Below, in pieces: positions 43,405-52,140 of a stretch of 63,380 nucleotides of DNA (the first letter of the stretch is position 1; each line of letters starts with the position of its first letter). This DNA is from DAOUET01 sp034430155 (lineage in GTDB: Bacteria > Chloroflexota > Anaerolineae > Anaerolineales > UBA4823). The position numbers and the translations under genes were made by a program. The notes under the pieces are model-generated. The model made no database searches. It saw only the letters and a list, made by a program, of their open reading frames with translations, and was not told where the DNA came from. The stretch covers positions 1-63,380 of the forward strand of contig DAOUET010000064.1 in NCBI GenBank assembly GCA_034430155.1. The letters run 5' to 3'.

Positions 43405-44841
43405 ATGAGAGCCATCCCGAGCGAATTTTTAGCCATTGACCGCAAAGAGCGCGCCCGAATGCCTTCTTTGGAAGTTGAAGCCCGCCCGGTTTTCGAGCGG
43501 ATTCACGATTTTGATGATGTGGTCATCCCCATGACTGCCGAGCAGGCCATGCTTGAGGCCTCTCGTTGTGTGCAATGTCCCGACCCAGCTCCCTGTACGC
43601 AGGCCTGTCCAGCCCATAATGATATCCCCTCGGCAATGTGGCTGATCGAGCACGGGGATTTTCTTGAGGCTGCCAAAATCTACCGCCAAACCAGTTCGAT
43701 GCCCGAGATTTGCGGTCGGGTTTGCCCTCAAGAACAGCTTTGCCAGGGATCTTGTTCTCATCTGAAGTCGTTTTCTTCCGTTCTTACTGGTCCTTTAGAG
43801 GCATTTGTCGCAGATTTTGAACGCCGGACGGTCGGAGTGGAAATTCCTCTTGGGAAACCACTCGGTAAAAGGGTGGCCATCGTCGGCGCAGGACCCTCCG
43901 GATTGGCCTGTGCAGAGCAGCTCGTCCAGCGCGGCTATGGCGTCACGATCTTTGATGCCAAACCTGCTCCTGGAGGCTTGCTCACCTATGGCATACCTAA
44001 TTTTAAATTGCCGAAAGAGGTTGTCTTTGATCGTTGGAGTGACCTGCAGAAAGCAGGTATTGAGTTTATCCCCAACGCATTTATCGGGAAAGACAAAACC
44101 ATCGATGACCTCTTTACCGAGGGCTACCAGGCCGTTTTCATCGGCGTTGGCGTGGGCATTGACGCCCCCATGGAAGTTCCTGGGGAAGATTTACTTGGTG
44201 TCATGAAGGCCACTGAATTTTTGATGCGCGCTAATGTCGACCCGACCTTATTGCCGGACGGCCTGAGAGAACGCCCCGAAGTTGGGGGCCAGGTTGCCGT
44301 GATTGGTGGTGGCGATACGGCCTCCGATTGTTTGCGTACCGCCTTGCGTCTGGGAGCTGCACAGGTCACCTGTCTTTATCGACGTACGGAGGCGCAGATG
44401 CCGGGTGGACGTCACGATCGGGAACTCGCCAGGGAAGAGGGCGCGATCTATGAGTTTCTGACCCAACCAGTGCGCTTCATTCCTGGCGAGGGTGGCAAAC
44501 TGGCCCAAATAGAATGCATCCGCATGCGATTGGGCGAGCCAGATAATTCGGGGCGCCGCCGGCCTATCCCGGTTGAAGGCACGAATTTCCTGGTAGCAGC
44601 CGATACCGCTATTCTGGCCCTGGGGTATTGGCCAGATGAGACCATCGCCAAGAGCACCCCAAATCTGGATACCCACAAATGGGGATTGATCGTAGTCGAT
44701 CCAGAGACCGGTCAGACCAGCCTTCCTGGCGTCTACGCTGGTGGAGATGCTGTCACCGGACCCGATTTGGTGGTTACTGCCATGCTTGCCGGGCGTAAAT
44801 CTGCTGCCGCCATTGACGCTTACCTCACAGACAAGGTCTGA
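43405..44841 (+). CDS. GltD-like NADPH-dependent oxidoreductase (glutamate synthase small subunit type)
   Basis: 478 residues. Cys-rich ferredoxin-like N-terminus (CVQCPDPAPCTQACPAHND, then CGRVCPQEQLCQGSC) for 4Fe-4S clusters, followed by FAD (VAIVGAGPSGLACAEQL) and NADPH (VAVIGGGDTASDC) motifs. Family members transfer electrons from NADPH in glutamate synthase, NfnB or dihydropyrimidine dehydrogenase complexes. No gltB or NfnA partner is adjacent, so the acceptor is unknown. Strong SD CAGGAGG. Upstream lies a CRP/FNR-type palindrome. Confidence 0.88.
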   Translation: MRAIPSEFLAIDRKERARMPSLEVEARPVFERIHDFDDVVIPMTAEQAMLEASRCVQCPDPAPCTQACPAHNDIPSAMWLIEHGDFLEAAKIYRQTSSMPEICGRVCPQEQLCQGSCSHLKSFSSVLTGPLEAFVADFERRTVGVEIPLGKPLGKRVAIVGAGPSGLACAEQLVQRGYGVTIFDAKPAPGGLLTYGIPNFKLPKEVVFDRWSDLQKAGIEFIPNAFIGKDKTIDDLFTEGYQAVFIGVGVGIDAPMEVPGEDLLGVMKATEFLMRANVDPTLLPDGLRERPEVGGQVAVIGGGDTASDCLRTALRLGAAQVTCLYRRTEAQMPGGRHDRELAREEGAIYEFLTQPVRFIPGEGGKLAQIECIRMRLGEPDNSGRRRPIPVEGTNFLVAADTAILALGYWPDETIAKSTPNLDTHKWGLIVVDPETGQTSLPGVYAGGDAVTGPDLVVTAMLAGRKSAAAIDAYLTDKV

Positions 44842-45276
44842 TCAAGATCAGGCCTGATCAACTGCAAGATGTTTTGATCTCCTGGCTCTTAACCTAGGGT
44901 TTTAATTTCCTTTACTGCTTTCAGGATCTTGGACGACCTTGATTTCATTCAAGGCTGTCCATTAGTTTTACTTAATTCGTCCATCCCTTACACCTGATCG
45001 AGTGCCCCATTTTGGCCGTTTGCGCGTTTTTTGGTACTCCTCTGGGTTTTTCCACATTTCACATTAAAACAAGGGGAATCCTTAAGGTCCTGGTATACAC
45101 CTCTAGAACCTTACCATCCCTTCCCCCTTTGCTGAGGTATAATTTGATTATATGCCCTCGCAGGAGGCGCATAATTTTTAACGCTAATTGCGGTTTTAAT
45201 ACCTTGATTCCAGCTGTTAGGTTAAGCCTTTACCTCATCAAGAGGTGATATCTTCAAGCACAGTTGAAAGGTTTTC
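44842..45276. other. Intergenic stretch upstream of gyrA
   Basis: No gene. GATCAGGCCTGATC (44846-44859), a 14-bp perfect palindrome, follows the GltD-like stop. TATAAT at 45138-45143, preceded by GAGG, may be the -10 of gyrA. Otherwise low-complexity, AT-leaning. Confidence 0.4.
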
Positions 45277-47745
45277 ATGGATAACGGATCTGTCAAGAAT
45301 GTAGATATAGACGAGCAAATGCGCGCTGCTTATCTAGATTACGCTATGAGCGTGATCGTCTCGCGGGCTTTGCCGGATGCCCGCGATGGGCTCAAACCTG
45401 TCCACCGCCGCATTTTATATGCCATGCACGATATGGGTATCCGTTCCAACACACCTTACCGAAAATCTGCCCGTATTGTGGGTGAGGTGCTTGGTAAATA
45501 CCACCCTCATGGCGACGCCGCGGTTTATGATGCTATGGCGCGCATGGCCCAAGATTTCTCTTTGCGGTACATGTTGGTGGATGGTCAAGGCAACTTCGGT
45601 TCTATCGACGGCGATGCCCCGGCTGCCATGCGATACACCGAAGCGCGCCTGGGTACCATGGCCGAGGAGATTCTCGCCGATATCGGTCAGAACACGGTAG
45701 ATTTTGGGGATAATTTTGATGGTTCGCTGCAAGAACCCTCCGTGCTACCGGCTCGCTTGCCCAATCTGCTTCTCAACGGATCGGCAGGTATCGCGGTTGG
45801 GATGGCTACCAATATACCGCCTCATAATCTCAAAGAAGTAGCCTCCGCCCTGACTTATTTGATCGACCGCTACGACAAGGTGGACGAAGTCTCGATGGAG
45901 GATCTGATCAAGATCGTCCCAGGCCCCGACTTTCCCACCGGTGGGGTGATCGTCGGCGGTGAAGGAATCCGCCAGGCCTACAGCACCGGGCGAGGTCGTA
46001 TCGTTCTGCGGGGATTAGCTCACATTGAAGAGATGGGCGTAGGACGCTACCGCATTGTCATCACTGAAATCCCCTTCCAGTTAAACAAAACTACCTTGAT
46101 TGAACGGATCGCTGACCTAGCCCGCAGTGGCAGGTTGGATGAAATCTCTGACCTGCGGGACGAGTCCGACCGCCGCGGGATGAGCATCATTGTTGAGCTC
46201 AAGCGTACTGCCCAACCCCGCAAGGTCCTCAACCAGCTCTACAAATATACGCCACTGCAGTCTACATTTGGCGCTCAAATGCTGGCTTTGGTTGATGGCG
46301 AACCGCGCTTGCTCTCGCTCAAACGCGCCTTACAGATATTTGTTGAACATCGCCGCGAGGTGATCACCCGCCGAGCTCAATTCCAACTTGATAAAGCTCG
46401 CGATCGCTCCCACATTTTGGCTGGTTTACTGATCGCCCTGGCTCATTTGGATGACATCATTAAGACGATCCGCCAGTCGCCAGATGCGGAGGTTGCCAAA
46501 GAACGTCTCATGCAGCGGTTTACGCTCTCCGAGCGTCAGGCTCAAGCCATTTTGGACATGCAACTGCGCCGTTTGGCTGCTTTGGAGCAACAAAAAATTG
46601 AAGACGAACAGCGTGAAACCCTTGAGCGGATCGCCTATCTGGAAGACCTATTGGCCAGCCCCAAGAAAATCTTGGAATTGATCAAAGATGATTTGGCTGA
46701 ATTAACCGCCAAATACGGCGATGAGCGGCGTACTCGCATCGCCGCGGAAGCCAGTGAGGACTTCAGCGAAGAGGATTTGGTTGCCGATGAGGCTGTTTTG
46801 ATCAGCTTTACCGAACGAGGCTACATTAAAAGAGTAGCAGCTAAGGCTTTTCGCGCCCAGGGGCGAGGTGGACGTGGCGTCAAGGGACACGCCACCAGAG
46901 ATGAAGATGAAGTCCTCATGTTGTTTCCCGCCCGTACTTTGGATACGATCTTGTTTTTCTCTGATAGGGGTAAGGTATATTCCGAGAAGGCTTACCAGAT
47001 TCCGGATGCCGATCGTTCTGCCCGGGGATTTCCCATTGTCAATGTGCTCTCCCTTGATCCCAAAGAGACCATTACGGCAGCAGTGGCGGTTCCTAATTTT
47101 AAAACTGTAGAATATTGCACCATGGCCACTCGCAACGGGCGCGTCAAGCGCGTGGTCATGTCCGAGTTTGCCTCGGTGCGTCCATCTGGTTTAATTGCGA
47201 TCAACCTGGACGATGATGATGAATTAGGCTGGGTGCGATTGACCCATGGAAATGATGAGATCATTTTTGTAACCGAGCGAGGCCAGGCTTTACGGATCTC
47301 CGAAGAGACTGTGCGCCCGATGGGACGCCCTGCTGCGGGCATGATCGGGATCCGTTTACGCAAGGGAGATCGAGTTGCTGGTATGGAGGTGGTAGAACCG
47401 GCTGGTGATTTGCTAATCGTGACATCGGGCGGGTATGGGAAGCGCACACCCCTTGATAGTTACCCCGCTAAGGGTCGCGCCACCGGCGGCATTTTAACTA
47501 TTGATAAAAAAGCCTTGTCAAAAGTTGGGTTGATCGCAGCCACGCGGGTTGTCCAGGAAGCGGATGATCTCACCATAATCAGCGGTAATGGAGTGGCTTT
47601 ACGCACAAAAGTGAAGGATATCAGTCAGGCAAGCCGAGCTACCCGCGGCGTACATTTGATGGATATGCAACCAGGCGACGCAGTCGCTTCTTTAGCGCGT
47701 ATTGCTGCTGCCGATTTACGGCGGGTAGGCGCTGCGGAGGAATAA
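45277..47745 (+). CDS. gyrA: DNA gyrase subunit A
   Basis: 822 residues, full length. Catalytic Tyr120 lies in AAMRYTEARL. Quinolone-resistance-determining segment HPHGDAAVYDAMARM has Ala at the position equivalent to E. coli Ser83, natural in several phyla, so this is not by itself a resistance signature. C-terminal beta-pinwheel includes GRGGRGVKGH (GyrA box). Start at ATG 45277 preceded by GAAAGG. gyrB is not in the window. Confidence 0.96.
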   Translation: MDNGSVKNVDIDEQMRAAYLDYAMSVIVSRALPDARDGLKPVHRRILYAMHDMGIRSNTPYRKSARIVGEVLGKYHPHGDAAVYDAMARMAQDFSLRYMLVDGQGNFGSIDGDAPAAMRYTEARLGTMAEEILADIGQNTVDFGDNFDGSLQEPSVLPARLPNLLLNGSAGIAVGMATNIPPHNLKEVASALTYLIDRYDKVDEVSMEDLIKIVPGPDFPTGGVIVGGEGIRQAYSTGRGRIVLRGLAHIEEMGVGRYRIVITEIPFQLNKTTLIERIADLARSGRLDEISDLRDESDRRGMSIIVELKRTAQPRKVLNQLYKYTPLQSTFGAQMLALVDGEPRLLSLKRALQIFVEHRREVITRRAQFQLDKARDRSHILAGLLIALAHLDDIIKTIRQSPDAEVAKERLMQRFTLSERQAQAILDMQLRRLAALEQQKIEDEQRETLERIAYLEDLLASPKKILELIKDDLAELTAKYGDERRTRIAAEASEDFSEEDLVADEAVLISFTERGYIKRVAAKAFRAQGRGGRGVKGHATRDEDEVLMLFPARTLDTILFFSDRGKVYSEKAYQIPDADRSARGFPIVNVLSLDPKETITAAVAVPNFKTVEYCTMATRNGRVKRVVMSEFASVRPSGLIAINLDDDDELGWVRLTHGNDEIIFVTERGQALRISEETVRPMGRPAAGMIGIRLRKGDRVAGMEVVEPAGDLLIVTSGGYGKRTPLDSYPAKGRATGGILTIDKKALSKVGLIAATRVVQEADDLTIISGNGVALRTKVKDISQASRATRGVHLMDMQPGDAVASLARIAAADLRRVGAAEE

Positions 47746-47756
47746 AGCTCGAGCAG

Positions 47757-47981
47757 TTATAAGAATGGTGGAACGATTTTCTCTGTCACCAACAAGATGA
47801 GTGCACCCAGTATACAAGTCATCATGAACAGCATGGCGGCTATGACAAGTCGCTGGGCTGCGGTCATCCCCAAAAATTTTCTCTCCGCGGGATAAGGCAG
47901 CGCTTCTTCATATTCGAAGCCTCCCTGGTTGTCTTCAAAGAAGGGAGAATCCTGAGCTTGGTCTCGTAAATCGTCGAGCAT
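47757..47981 (-). CDS. Small membrane protein, hypothetical
   Basis: 74 residues. A hydrophilic acidic N-terminal half (DDLRDQAQDSPFFEDN, FEYEEALPYP) then one membrane helix (about residues 44-66). CAGGAG lies 8 nt before the ATG. No recognised family. It lies between gyrA and birA, convergent with gyrA. Function unknown. Confidence 0.65.
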   Translation of the reverse strand: MLDDLRDQAQDSPFFEDNQGGFEYEEALPYPAERKFLGMTAAQRLVIAAMLFMMTCILGALILLVTEKIVPPFL

Positions 47982-48117
47982 GATCGGTCTCCTGTTGTTT
48001 AATTTTACAGCTATATTTGCCTGCCTGTCCTTGATTTGCCAAAATTGAGATGTGATATGCTGGTGATTGAAGCATTATGTACCTCAATGGCCAACCCACT
48101 TTCACCTTCCTTGATGG

Positions 48118-48972
48118 TCATAATCGTGATTTCGAATCTTCAAGTGAGCGTAGATGAAGTTCGCCGATTTGTATTTTGAATTTTTTACCTGAGGGAGCGC
48201 GCAACAGTAGTGCTCCCTCGGTGCTTAAACCAAGTACCTGGCCTTCTCGAATATTAACCGGGCTACCCTTCAACCCTTCTCCTGAGACCACTTGCACCCA
48301 TTCTCCCCGGAATGCTAATTGCTCTTCCCAGGCTCGCCGAAATTCTAAGAAACTCGGGCGTTGTTGCCAGCCCAAGAGCGCTTCTAAAACCGCATGTAAT
48401 AAAACCCAACGATCAACTGGCTTGCCGAGCGCGGTTTCTACGCTGGTTGCCGGAAAGGTTAGATCTTTAACCGCAGGTACTGAGGCAGGTGCAATATTGA
48501 TGCCGATCCCCAGGATTGTAGCCACGAGCTGGCTTTGCCATTGGGCTTCAACGAGCACGCCTGCCAGCTTGCGCCCATTCACCAATACGTCGTTAGGCCA
48601 TTTGATCTCGGATCTCAAATCAAATAGAATTCGGAGAGCTTCGCACACTGCCAGGGCGCCCAGGGCTGTCAATCTCGCTACCAGTATGGAAGGGTCATTG
48701 TCTGGCCCGTTCTGATCATCCAGGTAGGGCATTAAGCTCTCGTTTTTGAGGATCAAACTGAATGCCAACGCAGATCCTGGAGGTGTGTACCAGCGCCGCC
48801 CATACCTGCCTCGCCCGGCTGTCTGTTCATCGGCAACCACCAGGGAAAGGTTAGGGGCACCAGTCAGAGCCCATTGTGCAGCTGCCAGGTTGGTGGAGTC
48901 GATCACTTCATAATAATGCAGAGGGCCAAGAGGTAAATCCGACAGAGTTTCTTCGAGCAGTGCTTGCTCCAT
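48118..48972 (-). CDS. birA: Biotin--[acetyl-CoA carboxylase] ligase
   Basis: 284 residues, catalytic domain with no DNA-binding N-terminus, so not a repressor. Biotin-AMP motifs GRGRYGRRWYTPPGSALAFSLIL and KWPNDVLVNGRKLAGVLVE, plus a C-terminal SH3-like domain (GEGLKGSPVNIREGQV, FKIQIGELHLR). Biotinylates carboxyl-carrier proteins for fatty-acid synthesis. Divergent from the oxidoreductase at 49131. Confidence 0.93.
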   Translation of the reverse strand: MEQALLEETLSDLPLGPLHYYEVIDSTNLAAAQWALTGAPNLSLVVADEQTAGRGRYGRRWYTPPGSALAFSLILKNESLMPYLDDQNGPDNDPSILVARLTALGALAVCEALRILFDLRSEIKWPNDVLVNGRKLAGVLVEAQWQSQLVATILGIGINIAPASVPAVKDLTFPATSVETALGKPVDRWVLLHAVLEALLGWQQRPSFLEFRRAWEEQLAFRGEWVQVVSGEGLKGSPVNIREGQVLGLSTEGALLLRAPSGKKFKIQIGELHLRSLEDSKSRL

Positions 48973-49040
48973 GTTAGGAATTTTACCCTAATTTGTTGCC
49001 GGATTGATCCCTTATGGATTCCTGTCAAAAGGAATTGTGC

Positions 49041-49069
49041 TTGTGAAATTCTCCACATTAGACTATAAT
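49041..49069 (+). promoter_or_regulatory. Sigma-70 promoter of the ferredoxin-NADP reductase-like gene
   Basis: TTGTGA (49041-49046), a 17-nt spacer, then TATAAT (49064-49069). The best consensus promoter in the window. Confidence 0.8.
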
Positions 49070-49087
49070 CCTGAAAGGACAAGATTG

Positions 49088-49107
49088 GACGGCGTAAGCC
49101 GTCTTTT
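49088..49107 (+). terminator. Terminator-like hairpin inside the 5' leader
   Basis: GACGGC-GTAA-GCCGTC (49088-49103) followed by TTTT lies between the promoter and the start at 49131. It could attenuate transcription of the gene. Confidence 0.55.
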
Positions 49108-49130
49108 GGGTTACAGGCTGGAGGGCCTCT

Positions 49131-50495
49131 ATGACTGACGAAAATAAGAAAAATCACCTCGTAGCAGTGATTGGCGCCGGACCAGCCGGCCTTTATGCCG
49201 CCCGGTTCCTTGCTAACGAAGGCACCTACGTGGTCTTCTTCAACCGGGATATCAAACCCGGTGGGCTGGCGGAATACGGCATCTATCCTTCCAAACATAA
49301 GATGAAAGAGGGCTTACGCAAACAATTCAGGCAGATTATGGGTATGCCGGAAATTGAATACTATGGCAACCTGGTGGTAGGTCAACAGGGAGACATCAGC
49401 CTGGCTGAACTTAAGTCCTTGGGTTTCCAGGCATTGCTTGTGACTGTGGGAGCTCAGGGCACCAAGTGGCTCGGCTTGCCCGGTGAAGATCTGCTGGGCG
49501 TATACCACGCCAAGGATATCGTCTATCACTACAATAAATTGCCTCCTTACAGTATGCAGAAATTTCGCATCGGAAAGCGAGTTGCCCTGATCGGGGTGGG
49601 TAACGTCATGCTGGATATTGCTCGCTGGATCATTCGCGAATTAAAGGTGGACGAAGTGATTGCAGTGGCGCGGCGAGGTCCAGCAGAAGTGAAGTTCAGC
49701 AAAAAGGAGATGGAGACTGTGGCCCGCAACCTGGATCTGGAGGATTTAGACGCAGAAATCGAGCGGGTTGCCCCTGTGATGAAATCGGTTGGGCAAGACG
49801 TGGAAGCAGCCAAGGCTTTCATCCTCTCCACCTTACAAAAAGCGGATGAACCTGTATCTGACACCCGCTTCTACCTGGAATTCTTAGCTTCACCAAGCTG
49901 CATCCTGGGTGGTGAGCGTGGCGTTGTGCGCGGGTTGGAGGTGGAAGATACCACCCTGGTCCCATCTAACGGGGATACAAAGGCGAAAAGGCTGGGAACC
50001 AAGCGAGTCATCCCGGTTGACACCGTTATCTTCTGTATCGGCGACCGGGTTGATGAGACCTTCGGCCTATCGGTGAAATGGAACGAGTTCGTCAAGAATA
50101 ATGAACCTCGCTTCCCCATAAATGGGTTATCTTACGAAGCTTATGATCTGGAAAATGAACAGCCGGTCGAGGGCGTTTTTGTAGCCGGGTGGTCGCGCGA
50201 GGCCAGTAGCGGTTTGGTTGGCGTGGCTCGCAAGGATGGAGAAAACGGAGCGCAGGCCGTCTTGGAATACTTAGGAACCCTACCTGAGGTTGAAAATAAA
50301 GATGAAATCTTGGAAAAACTATATAGGCGGTTGAAACTGGTTGATAAGCATATCGTCACAAAAGAAGACTGGCAGAGATTAGAACAGGTTGAGATGATTG
50401 AAGCAGAGCATCTGGGACTGGAAGAGTTTAAATTCGCATCCAACCAGGAGATGTTGACGGCAATAAAAAAGATGGGGGAAAGAACCACGGTTTAA
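49131..50495 (+). CDS. FprA-like ferredoxin--NADP+ reductase family flavoprotein
   Basis: 454 residues. FAD motif VIGAGPAGLYAARFL, NADP motif ALIGVGNVMLDIARW, and RRGPAEVKFSKKEM, the signature of adrenodoxin-reductase/FprA enzymes. A C-terminal extension of about 80 residues past the usual domain end is rich in Lys and Glu. Transfers electrons between NADPH and ferredoxin. Strong promoter and a leader hairpin lie upstream. A possible partner for the GltD-like enzyme at 43405, though 4 kb apart. Confidence 0.88.
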   Translation: MTDENKKNHLVAVIGAGPAGLYAARFLANEGTYVVFFNRDIKPGGLAEYGIYPSKHKMKEGLRKQFRQIMGMPEIEYYGNLVVGQQGDISLAELKSLGFQALLVTVGAQGTKWLGLPGEDLLGVYHAKDIVYHYNKLPPYSMQKFRIGKRVALIGVGNVMLDIARWIIRELKVDEVIAVARRGPAEVKFSKKEMETVARNLDLEDLDAEIERVAPVMKSVGQDVEAAKAFILSTLQKADEPVSDTRFYLEFLASPSCILGGERGVVRGLEVEDTTLVPSNGDTKAKRLGTKRVIPVDTVIFCIGDRVDETFGLSVKWNEFVKNNEPRFPINGLSYEAYDLENEQPVEGVFVAGWSREASSGLVGVARKDGENGAQAVLEYLGTLPEVENKDEILEKLYRRLKLVDKHIVTKEDWQRLEQVEMIEAEHLGLEEFKFASNQEMLTAIKKMGERTTV

Positions 50496-50534
50496 TTGCT
50501 GGTACCATCATCCTCACAGCGAGAGCCGAACATT

Positions 50535-50563
50535 AAAGGTTGCCCTTTTAAGGCAGCCTTTTT
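50535..50563 (+). terminator. Intrinsic terminator of the reductase gene
   Basis: AAAGGTTGCC (50535-50544) pairs with GGCAGCCTTT (50552-50561), one G-U pair, and is followed by TTT. Confidence 0.85.
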
Positions 50564-50708
50564 CTATCCACCCTTGGAAATTTCTCTCGAGAATCCGCAG
50601 GGTAAAACTGTAACCTCTGATCAAGCAAACCGTTATAACTGTTAACTGAAAACATTCAAGTATAGGGGATAGGGTTAAAGATTGTAGGGTAATAAAAGCG
50701 AGTAAGCC

Positions 50709-50885
50709 ATGCGACGATTGCTGGGGTTTGCATTCTGGATACTTATTCTTGCCTGGTTGGTGGCCTGGGTAGCCTGGGCTACAGATCATGGGGATTTACC
50801 TGCCGGGGTCGCCTGGACATTGGTGGCGGTGGGTGCCTGGTGGTTGCTTGGAGCTTCCAGCAAGGAGGGGCGAAAGCGAAATTGA
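50709..50885 (+). CDS. Candidate small two-helix membrane protein
   Basis: 58 residues: a Trp/Ala-rich helix (residues 5-24), a short loop (TDHGDLPAG), a second helix (32-50), and a Lys/Arg tail (SKEGRKRN). The SD is weak (GAG at 8 nt). A terminator at 50951 closes the unit. Not listed in any family I recognise. Codon use is plausible but the frame is short, so confidence is modest. Confidence 0.45.
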   Translation: MRRLLGFAFWILILAWLVAWVAWATDHGDLPAGVAWTLVAVGAWWLLGASSKEGRKRN

Positions 50886-50950
50886 CCGAAATGCACCGAT
50901 AATTTGGGTGGTGCAATTGGATTTCGAAAATAGATACCTGCCAGATTAAT

Positions 50951-50981
50951 GCGCCCTGGTGGTAACCATCAGGGCGTTTTT
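50951..50981 (+). terminator. Intrinsic terminator
   Basis: CGCCCTGGTGG-TAA-CCATCAGGGCG (50952-50976, one mismatch) followed by TTTTTCG. It may also serve the convergent MscS gene. Confidence 0.88.
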
Positions 50982-51032
50982 CGTACGACGGGCTGGCAGA
51001 TGAAGACGGCAACCCATTTACAGGCAGGCACG

Positions 51033-51851
51033 CTACTGTTCCAGATAAACCCTTTGGGTTGGATAAGGCATATCGATAGCCGCATCCTCGAAGGCTTTCT
51101 TAATGGCCACCAGGCCAACGTCTTTGGCAGTGACCAGATCCGTTATCTCCGTATCTATCCAATAGTAAATCGTCAGATCCACGGTAGAACTTCCAAATGC
51201 TTGAAACTTTAATGAAGGTTCGGGATCTATCAGCAACCCGGGAATTTGCGCAATCGCCTTTAGCGCTACACTACGCACTTTCTCCAGGTCACTCTCATAA
51301 GCGACACCGGCGTTTAAATTCACCCGACGTCTGGCTGCCCGGCTGTAATTGGTTATGGGGTTGGTGAAAATTTCGCCATTGGGGATGAAAACCACCTCCC
51401 CATCATAAGTATGCAATTCGGTAGCCCGCAGGTCGATGGCGAGCACAGTTCCGGTAAAACCAGAGACCTGAATGGCATCGCCCAGATCGAATGGCTGTTG
51501 GATTAAAATCAGGATCCCGGCAATAAAATTCTTGCTGACGTCCTGTAAGGCAAAGCCAATTGTAAAGCCTACAATTCCTAAGCCTGTCAGGAATGCAGTG
51601 ACGTTAAAGTTTACCTGCTGCAAAGCGACGATTATCCCTAGAGTGACAACCGTCCAGCGGGTGATTTTCGAACCTAACAGAAGGATCTTCGGATTCGCCT
51701 TCCGCTGTTTGAGGGCTCTATGCACCATACCAGCGAAGACACCCGCCAGATATAAACCCAGAAAAAATACAACCAGAGCCGTGACTAGGTTTGGTAAGAA
51801 TTCCATAAATCTCATTACCAAGGTTTGGAAAGTTTCAGACCAATTTGACAT
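51033..51851 (-). CDS. Mechanosensitive ion channel of the MscS family
   Basis: 272 residues. Three N-terminal helices, pore-lining TM3 region GLGIVGFTIGFALQDVSKNFIAGILIL, beta domain (DAIQVSGFTGTVLAIDLRATELHTYDGEVVFIPNGEI), and C-terminal domain. The pore helix pattern of Gly and Ala residues matches MscS. Releases solutes under hypo-osmotic shock. Short form with no extra sensor domains. Confidence 0.93.
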   Translation of the reverse strand: MSNWSETFQTLVMRFMEFLPNLVTALVVFFLGLYLAGVFAGMVHRALKQRKANPKILLLGSKITRWTVVTLGIIVALQQVNFNVTAFLTGLGIVGFTIGFALQDVSKNFIAGILILIQQPFDLGDAIQVSGFTGTVLAIDLRATELHTYDGEVVFIPNGEIFTNPITNYSRAARRRVNLNAGVAYESDLEKVRSVALKAIAQIPGLLIDPEPSLKFQAFGSSTVDLTIYYWIDTEITDLVTAKDVGLVAIKKAFEDAAIDMPYPTQRVYLEQ

Positions 51852-52137
51852 GTACGCTCCTCCTACTAGAGGCTATCTCAAGAACCGAAGCAGTGTGACA
51901 TACTTGGCGATACCGCCCTGCAGTTATCACATTTTCAGCATTTCTGAGATGACCTGTCATAATTAACCATTATAGGACTTACGCAGTTGGTGGGAGGATG
52001 GGAGTGTTTGGGCGGGCGTTGCCCAAACACTCCCGATTTTCCCCTGAACTGCGTAACTACTAACCTAAATAATAATACCTGGGTTCTCTGAAAATAGGTC
52101 GCCAAGAGGAGGCCGATTTTTCAGGTAGAATTCGCCT
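51852..52137. other. Intergenic, filled mostly by a family A palindrome
   Basis: No gene. Contains the repeat at 51974-52062 and the promoter at 52126. Confidence 0.5.
51974..52062 (+). repeat. Dispersed palindromic repeat, family A, copy 3
   Basis: About 89 bp, same orientation as copy 2. Left AGGACTTACGCAGTTGG, right AACTGCGTAACTACTAA. The stem reads GGGAGTGTTTGGGC...GCCCAAACACTCCC: relative to copy 2, one G-C pair has become A-T on both sides, so pairing is kept. Confidence 0.88.
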
Positions 52138-52140
52138 ATG
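52126..52140 (+). promoter_or_regulatory. -10 element, leaderless glycosyltransferase start
   Basis: TAGAAT (52126-52131) ends 6 nt before the ATG at 52138, so the transcript would begin near the start codon. An AGGAGG further upstream is too far (over 20 nt) to serve this ATG. Confidence 0.45.

Noticed and set aside
45340..45400. Quinolone resistance from the Ala at the Ser83-equivalent of GyrA
   Set aside because: Ala is natural at this position in several phyla; no inference on resistance is justified from sequence alone.
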